From NCBI RefSeq assembly GCF_030689685.1, contig NZ_JAUYEY010000081.1:1-33071 (forward strand): a stretch of 33,071 bases of DNA, in the 5' to 3' direction. The position numbers were made by a program, and so were the translations under genes. Positions 1-6,514 of this stretch are shown here, piece by piece (positions within the stretch are counted from its first letter, which is position 1; each line of letters starts with the position of its first letter). Below the pieces are notes generated by a model. The model did not search any database. It was not told where the DNA came from and saw only the letters and a list, made by a program, of their open reading frames with translations. Source of the stretch: Polaromonas sp. GTDB taxonomy: Bacteria > Pseudomonadota > Gammaproteobacteria > Burkholderiales > Burkholderiaceae_C.

Positions 1-7
1 ATCAACC

Positions 8-185
8 GTGCTTATCGGGTTAACACACCCACCCACTACCGGTAGTGACAGGTTGGGCAAAGCGAAGCGTGCCCAACGAACCGGCGCGCTGTTGGGCACG
101 CTTCGCTTTGCCCAACCTACGGCGCCATGCCGCGAAATCACGCGCCACTACATCTAGTGGGTGGGTGTGTTAATCCGATAAGCAC
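8..185. repeat. Composite palindromic (MITE-like) element, copy 1
   Basis: The outer ends (8-38 and 155-185) are 31-bp inverted repeats with one mismatch. Each starts GTGCTTATCGG and contains CACACCCACCCACTA. Nested inside is a perfect 28-bp hairpin (50-77 pairing with 91-118) of the type GGTTGGGCAAAGCG...CGTGCCCAAC, with a 13-base loop. No reading frame in it looks real. It resembles non-autonomous miniature elements mobilised in trans. ATCAAC lies at 1-6 and again at 189-194, so a target duplication is possible but cannot be judged at the window edge. The inner hairpin recurs at 1120-1248 and 4508-4580. Confidence 0.85.
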
Positions 186-281
186 GCAATCAACGACTTC
201 GGTGCGAATGAATTCGCACCCACAGACATCTCACAACACATTGAATCGTAATGAATTTATCCGTCAACTGAGGTTTCCAGG

Positions 282-1100
282 ATGAATGTTCAAAACGCCG
301 CCCGCCGCGTGCTGGCCGAACGCGACATCGAAACCAAGCTGGCCGGCGCCGCCCAACTTTGGGCGAGCTGGCAAGCCGATGCACTCTCCGTCGAAGCATC
401 ATCCGACGCCCCGCTCGACACCGCCGGCATACCCGAGCGCCCGCACCTCGCGCCGCCGGCCAGCATGCCGCGGCGGCAGTTGAACGGCCCGGAGAACCAT
501 GCCGCGCTGATCCACGCCCTCGCCCACATCGAATTCAACGCCATCAATCTGGCGCTGGATGCGGTGCAACGTTTCAGCGACTTGCCGCGTGATTTTTATG
601 GCGACTGGCTGCGCGTCGCGGCGGAAGAGGCCTATCACTTCCGCCTGCTGCGCGATCATCTGCGCAGCCTGGGCAAGGACTACGGAGACCTGCCGGCGCA
701 TGCCGGCCTGTGGGAAATGGCCGAGAAAACTGCGCACGATCCGCTCGCGCGCATGGCGCTGGTGCCGCGATTGCTGGAGGCGCGCGGACTCGACGTGACG
801 CCGGACATCCAGCGCAAACTGCGCGGCTTCGGCGATGCGGCCGGCGCAGACATTCTGGACATCATCCTGCGCGACGAAATCGGCCATGTCGCCGCCGGCG
901 ACCGCTGGTTTCGTTATTTGTGCGCCCAGCGCGGGCTCCAACCCGAAGCCGCCTTTCAAACCCTGCTCGCCACCCCCGGCATCCCCCGACCGCGACGGCC
1001 ATTCAACGAAGCGGCACGCCTGGCGGCCGGTTTCAGCGCTGAAGAACTGGCGGAACTTGATTCCGTGCTTATCGGGCTTTCACACCCACCCACTAGGTGA
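282..1100 (+). CDS. DUF455 family ferritin-like protein, 3' end altered by repeat insertion
   Basis: A 272-residue protein of the DUF455 family (ferritin-like four-helix fold). The carboxylate and histidine pattern expected for a di-metal site is visible: H82 and E84 in a HIEFNAI segment, E115/E116 and H119 in EEAYHF, E167, then E199 and H202 in DEIGH. The family's function is not established; an oxidase or hydroxylase-like di-iron role is inference only. The ATG at 282 follows a weak AGG. Residues 251-260 (FSAEELAELD) are followed by about 12 residues encoded by an inserted palindromic element. The same 30 bp of coding DNA recurs at 1253-1282, where the frame continues for 11 residues to a stop at 1316-1318, which is probably the original C-terminus. 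The core should be unaffected, because the change lies after all predicted ligands. The downstream kinase gene converges on it. Confidence 0.85.
   Translation: MNVQNAARRVLAERDIETKLAGAAQLWASWQADALSVEASSDAPLDTAGIPERPHLAPPASMPRRQLNGPENHAALIHALAHIEFNAINLALDAVQRFSDLPRDFYGDWLRVAAEEAYHFRLLRDHLRSLGKDYGDLPAHAGLWEMAEKTAHDPLARMALVPRLLEARGLDVTPDIQRKLRGFGDAAGADILDIILRDEIGHVAAGDRWFRYLCAQRGLQPEAAFQTLLATPGIPRPRRPFNEAARLAAGFSAEELAELDSVLIGLSHPPTR
1032..1061 (+). repeat. 30-bp direct duplication flanking the inserted element, left copy
   Basis: TTCAGCGC, one variable base, then GAAGAACTGGCGGAACTTGA and T. The same 30 bases recur at 1253-1282 with a single mismatch (the ninth base, T here and A there). The pair brackets the palindromic element at 1062-1252, so it looks like a target duplication or a trace of the recombination that placed the element. 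Confidence 0.9.
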
Positions 1101-1252
1101 TTTCGCGGCATGGCAGCCGTAGGTTGGGCAGCGGAGTCGTTGTCGCTTTAGCGGCTTACGAATCAGGCGTGCCCCTTGCGGGTGCAAAGCGAAGCGTGCC
1201 CAACATCGCGCCGGTTCGTTGGGCACGCTTCGCTTTGCCCAACCTACGTCAC
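1062..1252. repeat. Palindromic element, copy 2 (one outer end only), inserted in a gene
   Basis: The left outer end (1065-1095) matches the terminal repeat of copy 1. It is followed by GTGATTTCGCGGCATGGC, also found inverted in copy 1, and then by the inner GTAGGTTGGGCA hairpin. The left hairpin arm is interrupted by about 60 unrelated bases (roughly 1132-1190); the right arm (1219-1248) is intact. The opposite outer end is missing, so this copy is a truncated or rearranged member of the family. Confidence 0.8.
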
Positions 1253-1282
1253 TTCAGCGCAGAAGAACTGGCGGAACTTGAT
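1253..1282 (+). repeat. 30-bp direct duplication flanking the inserted element, right copy
   Basis: Right-hand copy of the duplication described at 1032-1061. It retains the presumed original continuation of the DUF455 frame and, on the opposite strand, contains the stop codon (1254-1256) of the histidine kinase gene. Confidence 0.9.
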
Positions 1283-2597
1283 CCGATCCGAGCAACGGGA
1301 TCGCCAGCCAGACGCTAGCGCCGCCGCTCAGGCGCGGCTTGATGGCGATTTTCCAACCCTGGGTTTCGGCCAGTTGGCGGGCGATGGCCAGGCCCAGTCC
1401 GCTGCCGCCGGTGGCGCGGTTGCGTGAAGGGTCGAGGCGGAAGAAGGGGCGGAACACCGCCTCGCGCAGCTCGACGGGAATGCCCGGCCCGGCATCGCGC
1501 ACACCGATCAGCAGGCCGCCCGCGCCGCGCCGCCGCACCAGTTGCAGCCGCCCCGGCCCGGCGTAGCGCAGGGCGTTTTCCAATAGATTGGTGACGATGC
1601 GGCGCAACGCCAGCGGGGCGATGCGCGCCCGACAAGGCGGCGCATCGGCGCGTAAATGGGTTTGTCCGGGCGAACGGGCTTCCGCCGCTTCCAGCAATTC
1701 ACCCAGCAGGGCGTCGATGTCGCTGTCTTCCGCTGCCTCGCATTCCTGCGCGCGGGCGAGTTCCAGTTGCGCGCCAATCAGGCTTTCCATCTCGGCGACA
1801 TCGCGCTCCATGCGCGCCAGCAGCGGCGAATCGCGTTCCTCGGCGAGCATGCCCAGGGCCATCTTGAGGCGGCCGAGCGGGCTGCGCAGGTCGTGCGAGA
1901 CGCCGGCCAGCAGCGTGCTCTGGTTCTCGCGCCGCGCTGCAAGCTGGGCGGCGGTCTGGTTGAACACCCGCGCCAGGTCGGCCAGCTCCTGTTCGCCCGA
2001 TTCCGGCAGTTGCGGCGGATGCTCGCCACTGCCGATCTGGCGTGCGGCCGCCGCCAGCCGGGCCACCGGCGCGGTGATCCGACGCGCCAGCAGCCAGGCC
2101 GTGATCAGCGTGACCAGCAGGCCGGCGGCGATGCTCCAGGCCAGCGCGTGGGACGGACGCGGGGTGAGCAAGTCCTTGGCGAAGCTGAAGCGCAGCACAC
2201 GGCGGGCCATGGGGATGTCGGCGTGAAAGCGTCCATCCGCTGTTTCCGTTACGCGCGGCGGGGAGCCGGGGCCGAGGCGGACGGTGAGCGCCGTGCGCAG
2301 GAAGTTGAGGTAGGGGTGATGCGAAATCTCGTCGCCCAGCGGGGCGCCCGCCTGGCGCAGTTCCAGGCCGTGGCTCAGTCGCAGTTCCGCCTGGAAGTCC
2401 GCTCGCGTGGCCGGCGGCAGTTCCACCCAGGTGCGCGCGGACAGCACCAGCAGAGCGGCCAGGTCATCGGCCGAGCGCTGCGCCAGCGGCTGCATGAGAT
2501 TGAAGAAGATGGCCGCACCGGAAGCGAGCTGGAACACCAGCAGGCCCGCTGCCACGATCAGCGCGGTGCGGCGAAACAGGGAGTGGCGCGGTTTCAA
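1254..2597 (-). CDS. Two-component sensor histidine kinase (EnvZ/CpxA type)
   Basis: A 447-residue membrane kinase that should autophosphorylate on His and pass phosphate to the response regulator encoded just upstream. Visible parts are a first membrane segment (about 11-33), a periplasmic sensor (34-150), a second membrane segment (about 152-172), a HAMP linker, an H-box with H235 in GVSHDLRSPLGRL, an N-box with N341, a G1 box DAGPGIP (368-374) and a G2 box GGSGLGLA (397-404). I chose the TTG at 2597 because it overlaps the regulator's TGA (TTGA); the open frame extends further upstream only inside the regulator gene. The stop lies in a 30-bp duplication left by the element insertion. Before that insertion the gene probably overlapped the convergent DUF455 gene by about 65 bp. 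The stimulus is unknown. Confidence 0.9.
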   Translation of the reverse strand: MKPRHSLFRRTALIVAAGLLVFQLASGAAIFFNLMQPLAQRSADDLAALLVLSARTWVELPPATRADFQAELRLSHGLELRQAGAPLGDEISHHPYLNFLRTALTVRLGPGSPPRVTETADGRFHADIPMARRVLRFSFAKDLLTPRPSHALAWSIAAGLLVTLITAWLLARRITAPVARLAAAARQIGSGEHPPQLPESGEQELADLARVFNQTAAQLAARRENQSTLLAGVSHDLRSPLGRLKMALGMLAEERDSPLLARMERDVAEMESLIGAQLELARAQECEAAEDSDIDALLGELLEAAEARSPGQTHLRADAPPCRARIAPLALRRIVTNLLENALRYAGPGRLQLVRRRGAGGLLIGVRDAGPGIPVELREAVFRPFFRLDPSRNRATGGSGLGLAIARQLAETQGWKIAIKPRLSGGASVWLAIPLLGSDQVPPVLLR

Positions 2598-3331
2598 CCG
2601 GCGCCTTCGCCGCGCGGCGAGAACAGGTAGCCCTCGCCCCAGATGGTGCGCAGGTAAATCGGCGCTTCCGGATTCGGCTCGATTTTGCGGCGCAGACGGG
2701 TGACCCGCACGTCCACACTGCGGTCGAACGGCGCGCGTTCGTAGCCCTTGACCAGGGTAATCAGGTGGTCGCGGCTCAGCACCCGGTTGGAATGTTCGAG
2801 AAAGATCCGCAACAGGTTGAATTCGCCCGAAGTCAGGCCGATTTCGCGGCCCTCGCACACCAGAACATGGGTGGTGAGGTCGAGCCGGAAGGGGCCGAAT
2901 GTGGCGACTCCGGCCGCCGCGCCGGCCTCCTTCGCCGTGTCTGCGGGGCTATTTGCGCCGCTGCGGCGCAGCACCGCGCGCACCCGGGCGAGCAGTTCGC
3001 GTGGGCCGAACGGCTTCGCCAGATAGTCGTCGGCGCCGACTTCCAGGCCGACCACCCGGTCCACCTCCTCGCCGCGCGCCGAAACGATGATCACCGGCGG
3101 GCCGCCGTCGGCGCGCAGCCATTTGAGCAGGCTCAAGCCGTCCTCGCCCGGCAGCATCAGATCGAGCACCACCAGATCGGCGGCGCGCCGGGCCAGGCTG
3201 GCGCGAAAAGCGGCGCCGTCGCCGACGCCTTCCACCTGGAAACCGCTGGCGCCGAGGTACTCCGCGACCAGCTCGCGCAGCGCCGCGTCGTCGTCCACCA
3301 TCAGAATGCGTTGCTTCTCTTCTTCGCCCAC
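2594..3331 (-). CDS. OmpR/PhoB-family response regulator
   Basis: A 245-residue regulator with a receiver domain (about 7-120) and a winged-helix DNA-binding domain (about 145-240). Receiver residues are visible: acidic cluster D13-D15, phospho-acceptor D57 in VVLDLMLPGEDG, S84 and K106 in AKPFGP. The C-terminal domain shows LTSGEFNLL and the recognition-helix region RSVDVRVTRLRRKIE, typical of the family. The GTG start at 3331 is preceded by GGAGG about 9 bases upstream. It is encoded ahead of its kinase with a 4-base overlap, so the two are co-translated. It diverges from the small secreted-protein gene at 3499. A perfect tandem 10-mer in the intervening region (3406-3425) is a plausible binding site, suggesting autoregulation and control of the rightward genes. 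Confidence 0.93.
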   Translation of the reverse strand: MGEEEKQRILMVDDDAALRELVAEYLGASGFQVEGVGDGAAFRASLARRAADLVVLDLMLPGEDGLSLLKWLRADGGPPVIIVSARGEEVDRVVGLEVGADDYLAKPFGPRELLARVRAVLRRSGANSPADTAKEAGAAAGVATFGPFRLDLTTHVLVCEGREIGLTSGEFNLLRIFLEHSNRVLSRDHLITLVKGYERAPFDRSVDVRVTRLRRKIEPNPEAPIYLRTIWGEGYLFSPRGEGAG

Positions 3332-3405
3332 TTCTCGACTCCCTCCCGCAGAGGAACGCGGGGAGACGCCATGTTACCGGCAACCACGTCAACGCCGAAT
3401 GCCGC

Positions 3406-3425
3406 GAAACAACCTGAAACAACCT
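3406..3425 (+). promoter_or_regulatory. Tandem GAAACAACCT repeat, candidate response-regulator box
   Basis: GAAACAACCT occurs twice in perfect tandem in the 167-bp divergent region between the response regulator and the secreted-protein gene. OmpR/PhoB-type regulators commonly bind two direct half-sites spaced 10-11 bp apart, and this spacing fits. The assignment to the adjacent regulator is inference. Confidence 0.5.
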
Positions 3426-3498
3426 GTGGCGGCCGGGTAAAACCTTGGCAAAAGCGGCACGGGATACTTCATGCCATGAATGACGAAGCCAAAAAGCC

Positions 3499-3789
3499 AT
3501 GAGCACTCGATTCAGTCGAATCCTTCAACTCACCCCCTGCCTGTTCGTCGCCGGTTTCTACGCCGCCGCCCATGCCGCGCCCAGCGGCGAGACATGGGCG
3601 GATGGCGAGACCGGCGGCCCGCCCGCCTCCCGTTACGGCCGCGGCTATGAGGCGCGCCAGGGGCTGGACTTGGGAGACCGCCCCGGCCGCATCGAGCGAC
3701 CCGAGCACATCCAACGCATCGAACGGGTCGAGCGCATCGAACGCCTTGGCCGCATTGAACGCATCGAACGGCCTGGACGAGGCCGCTGA
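3499..3789 (+). CDS. Small secreted protein with (I/V)ER tripeptide repeats
   Basis: A 96-residue protein I cannot assign to a named family. It starts with a signal peptide (hydrophobic stretch about 8-24, likely cleavage after AHA near residue 26). A Gly-rich linker follows, then a strictly three-residue repeat from about 65 to 94: IER, PEH, IQR, IER, VER, IER, LGR, IER, IER, PGR. The mature tail is dense in alternating Glu and Arg and would be highly charged. The ATG at 3499 overlaps the stop of an 8-codon leader frame (3476-3502). It lies 45 bp upstream of the DUF2202 gene on the same strand, so the two are probably co-transcribed, and it diverges from the two-component operon. The signal peptide and non-random repeat support a real gene; function is unknown. 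Confidence 0.65.
   Translation: MSTRFSRILQLTPCLFVAGFYAAAHAAPSGETWADGETGGPPASRYGRGYEARQGLDLGDRPGRIERPEHIQRIERVERIERLGRIERIERPGRGR
3688..3780 (+). repeat. 9-bp minisatellite encoding the xER repeat
   Basis: About ten consecutive 9-base units related to CGCATCGAA or CGGGTCGAG, in frame with the secreted-protein gene. Units differ by one to three bases, mostly preserving the Ile/Val-Glu-Arg pattern. Confidence 0.75.
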
Positions 3790-3834
3790 AGGGCGTTCGC
3801 CCGCAATCTTTTTTTCAACGTAAAGGGGTCAAAC

Positions 3835-4467
3835 ATGTTCAGGTTATCCGTTTCCGCAATGACGCTCGCATTGGTCGTTCTAGTCAGCACGCCGCTGCAC
3901 GCCAGCAATAACCCGATCCCCGAAAGATCGGCGCCCGCCACGCTCTCTCCGCAGGAAACCACCGATCTGCTGTTCATGCGCGAGGAAGAGAAGATGGCGC
4001 GGGACGTCTATCTGACGCTCAACGAAGCCTGGGGCCTGGCGCCGTTCGCCAACATCGCCGCCTCCGAGCAGCGTCACATGGACGCGATGCTCAAGTTGTT
4101 GCGCACCTACCGGCTGGCCGATCCGGCGGCAGGCAATCTGGTCGGCGAATTCACCAATCCGAATCTGCAAACCCCTTACCTCATGCTCATGAACAAGGGC
4201 CGGCTGAGCGCGCTGGATGCCTTGCAAGTGGGCGGCATCATCGAGGAAACGGACATCCGCGATCTGGTCACCGCCAGCCAACGTACCACCCACGGCGACA
4301 TCGACGCCACCTACGACAAGCTGCTGTGCGCTTCGCGCAATCACCTGCGTGCGTTCGCCCGCAGCCTGGAGGCGATGACCGGCCAGCCCTACGCGGCCCA
4401 GGTCGCCACCCAGGCAGAAGTGGACGTCATTCTGGAGGCGCCGATGGAACGCTGCGGCCGGCGTTGA
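3835..4467 (+). CDS. Secreted DUF2202 ferritin-like protein
   Basis: A 210-residue DUF2202-type protein (ferritin-like fold). A signal peptide (about 1-23, cleavage near LHA-SNN) implies export. Family hallmarks are visible: LLFMREEEKMARDVYL, SEQRHMDAM, GGIIEETDIRDL and SRNHLRAF. These Glu and His positions would line a metal site between helices; metal binding is inference from the family. AAAGGGG lies 6-10 bases before the ATG, a good ribosome-binding site. It follows the repeat-tail protein and precedes a palindromic element that may end the transcript. DUF455 and DUF2202 on either side of a two-component system give this segment a metal- or redox-stress flavour, but no regulator specificity can be read from sequence. 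Confidence 0.88.
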   Translation: MFRLSVSAMTLALVVLVSTPLHASNNPIPERSAPATLSPQETTDLLFMREEEKMARDVYLTLNEAWGLAPFANIAASEQRHMDAMLKLLRTYRLADPAAGNLVGEFTNPNLQTPYLMLMNKGRLSALDALQVGGIIEETDIRDLVTASQRTTHGDIDATYDKLLCASRNHLRAFARSLEAMTGQPYAAQVATQAEVDVILEAPMERCGRR

Positions 4468-4483
4468 GCGCCGTGGGAGCTAC

Positions 4484-4507
4484 GTAGGTCGATGCGTAGG
4501 TCGATGC
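4484..4507 (+). repeat. Tandem 12-mer abutting the palindromic element
   Basis: GTAGGTCGATGC occurs twice in perfect tandem (4484-4495 and 4496-4507), and its first five bases recur as the first bases of the adjoining hairpin. This looks like slippage at the edge of the element. Confidence 0.8.
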
Positions 4508-4580
4508 GTAGGTTGGGCAAAGCGCAGCGTGCCCAACATTGCGACCGGTTGTTGGGCACGCTGCGCTTTGCCCAACCTAC
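4508..4580. repeat. Perfect 30-bp hairpin, palindromic element copy 3
   Basis: Arms 4508-4537 and 4551-4580 are perfect reverse complements (GTAGGTTGGGCAAAGCGCAG and so on) around a 13-base loop. The loop also resembles that of copies 1 and 2 when read on the other strand. Only the inner hairpin is present, without the outer GTGCTTATCGG ends. Lying 40 bp after the DUF2202 stop, it could act as an intrinsic barrier or RNA stabiliser, although no U-run follows. Confidence 0.9.
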
Positions 4581-4638
4581 GTAACTTGCCGATCAACCAA
4601 TTGAAGTAAATTAACGTGTCATTCACAGGAGTCCAATC

Positions 4639-6264
4639 ATGCGTAAACCCAGCACAAAGAACACCGCGTTGCTCGCGGCGGCCGTATCCCTGTTGTTCGC
4701 CACAAACGCCCAAGCCGTGGAGGGCGTGGCGCCCGTACCGGCCAGCGTGCCAGGGCGTCTGCTGGTCAAATTCAAATCCGAGGCCGATGCCGACGCGGCG
4801 CACGGCCAGGCCGGCAAGCTGGGCGTCCACGCGATTCGCCACCTGCGCGCCGGCGGCAAACCCGAGACCGCCATCGCCAAACGCTGGCGGGTGATGCATT
4901 TCGCCGACGATGCCAGCCTGGCAACGATGATGGATCGCCTTTCCCGCCTGCCCGGCGTGGAATGGGTGGAACCCGACCAGGTGGTCTCCGCCGCGGCCAT
5001 TCCCAACGACAGCCGCTTTGGCGAACTCTGGGGCATGCACAACATCGGCCAGACCGGCGGCATACCGGATGCCGACCTCGACGCACCCGAGGCCTGGGAT
5101 ACCTTGAAAGGCGGCGCGGTGCTGGTGGCGGTGGTGGACACCGGGGTGGACTACAACCATGCCGACCTGGCCGCCAACGTCTGGAGCAATCCGGGCGAGA
5201 TCGCCGCTAACGGCGTGGACGATGACCGCAACGGCTATGTCGACGACACCCGCGGCTGGAACTTTGTCGCCGATAACAACAACCCCTACGACGACAACTC
5301 GCATGGCAGCCACGTCAGCGGGACTATCGCCGCCGTCGGCGACAACGGCCAGGGCGTGGTGGGCGTGAACCGGCTGGCGCGCATCCTGCCGCTGAAATTC
5401 CTCGACGCGCAGGGCTACGGCTACACCTCCGACGCCGTGGAAGCCATCTACTACGCCATCGACCAGGGCGCGAAGGTGATGAATCACAGTTGGGGCGGCG
5501 CCTCCTACTCGCAATCCCTGGCCGACGCCTTCACCGCCGCGCTGAACGCCAACATCGTGATGGCCGTGGCGGCGGGCAATGCCAGCCAGGACCTCGACAC
5601 CGTGCCGAGTTACCCGGCCGCCCTGCCGCACGCCAACATCATCACGGTGGCGGCCACCACCCACAACGACGACCTCGCCTACTTCTCCAACTACGGCGCG
5701 CTGAGCGTCGATCTGGGCGCGCCCGGCGAAGCGATCCTGAGCAGCGTTCCAGGCAACGGCTATGCCTCCTACTCCGGCACCTCGATGGCCACGCCGCATG
5801 TCGCGGGCGCAGCCTCGCTGCTGCTGGCCGCCAATGCGAACCTGAGCAGCAGCCAGGTCAAGGACATCCTCCTCGGCGCCGCCAACCCGGTCGCAGCCCT
5901 GGCCGGCAAGAGCGTGAGCGGCGGCCGCCTGAATCTGCAAGCCGCCCTCGCCGCGGCCGTTACCCAGCCCGCGGTCAACCTGCCGCCGGTGGCCAATGCC
6001 GGCCCCGATCTCGCCCTGGCCCGAGGTGCGCGCGCCGTGCTCAACGGCACGGCCTCGTTTGATCCGGATGGCACGATCGCCAGCTACGCCTGGGTGAGTT
6101 CCAACCGCACCGTGGTCAGCATCGTCGCCGGCGCCACCACCGCCACCCCCACCGTCGCCGTCTCGACCCGCGCCCGCAGCGGCACGGTGGTCACCCTCAC
6201 CCTCACCGTCAGCGACAACAAAGGCGTCAAGGCGTCGGACGAAATGAGGATCACCGTGAAGTAA
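4639..6264 (+). CDS. Exported subtilisin-like serine protease (S8) with C-terminal PKD-like domain
   Basis: A 541-residue S8 peptidase. The order is: signal peptide (about 1-26, ending NAQA), inhibitor-type propeptide (about 38-115, containing GRLLVKFKSE), catalytic domain (about 125-440), and a C-terminal Ig/PKD-like domain (about 447-541) opening with PPVANAGPD. The triad is visible as D167 in VVDTGVD, H222 in SHGSHVSG and S382 in GTSMATPH; N314 in AAGNAS is the oxyanion-hole residue. The Asp-rich 193-204 segment (DDDRNGYVDD) looks like a calcium loop. AGGAG at 4627-4631 sits just before the ATG. PKD-like modules in such enzymes usually aid substrate or surface binding. The gene stands alone between two repeat elements. 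Substrate unknown; a role in extracellular protein degradation is the default inference. Confidence 0.93.
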   Translation: MRKPSTKNTALLAAAVSLLFATNAQAVEGVAPVPASVPGRLLVKFKSEADADAAHGQAGKLGVHAIRHLRAGGKPETAIAKRWRVMHFADDASLATMMDRLSRLPGVEWVEPDQVVSAAAIPNDSRFGELWGMHNIGQTGGIPDADLDAPEAWDTLKGGAVLVAVVDTGVDYNHADLAANVWSNPGEIAANGVDDDRNGYVDDTRGWNFVADNNNPYDDNSHGSHVSGTIAAVGDNGQGVVGVNRLARILPLKFLDAQGYGYTSDAVEAIYYAIDQGAKVMNHSWGGASYSQSLADAFTAALNANIVMAVAAGNASQDLDTVPSYPAALPHANIITVAATTHNDDLAYFSNYGALSVDLGAPGEAILSSVPGNGYASYSGTSMATPHVAGAASLLLAANANLSSSQVKDILLGAANPVAALAGKSVSGGRLNLQAALAAAVTQPAVNLPPVANAGPDLALARGARAVLNGTASFDPDGTIASYAWVSSNRTVVSIVAGATTATPTVAVSTRARSGTVVTLTLTVSDNKGVKASDEMRITVK

Positions 6265-6274
6265 TTTCCCGCCA

Positions 6275-6443
6275 CTAGCAGCCTGTCGGGCTTGGGTCGT
6301 CGATAGCGAAAATCGGCCCCAGCGAGCTCGTTTTTTGCCGGATTCGCCGCCGCATAGTCACTCTATGGGGCAAGAAGCTGGCGAAAAAGGGGCCGCTGCG
6401 GTCGATTTGCAGCCGACGATTCCCAGGTCCGACGGGCTCCTAG
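6275..6443. repeat. CTAG-bounded inverted-repeat element (MITE-like), complete copy
   Basis: The 169-bp element starts and ends with CTAG. Its ends are imperfect inverted repeats of about 28 bp (CAGCCTGTCGGGCTTGGG... on the left; the right end reads GGAGCCCGTCGGACCTGGG on the opposite strand). The interior holds GCGAAAATCGGCCCC and a small palindrome around GCATAGTCACTCTATGGGGC. It fills most of the 250-bp gap between the protease and the ribonuclease genes and encodes nothing convincing. A diverged copy in opposite orientation begins at 32933. Confidence 0.85.
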
Positions 6444-6514
6444 GTGAGAGCAGCCCAATTCACTGGCGTGTCATTGGAAAACACAAGCAGGTGCAGTAAC
6501 CAAAGGATGTCGTT

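Noticed and set aside
2598..2858. Longer histidine kinase starting at 2858
   Set aside because: The extra 87 codons lie within the response regulator in another frame and are Arg/Pro-rich. The TTG at 2597 with TTGA overlap gives a normal kinase N-terminus.
4480..5940. A 486-codon open frame on the minus strand opposite the protease gene
   Set aside because: Its codons are the shadow of a GC-rich, codon-biased gene. The product is Val/Gly/His-rich with no motif, while the + strand frame has a full S8 protease with all catalytic motifs.
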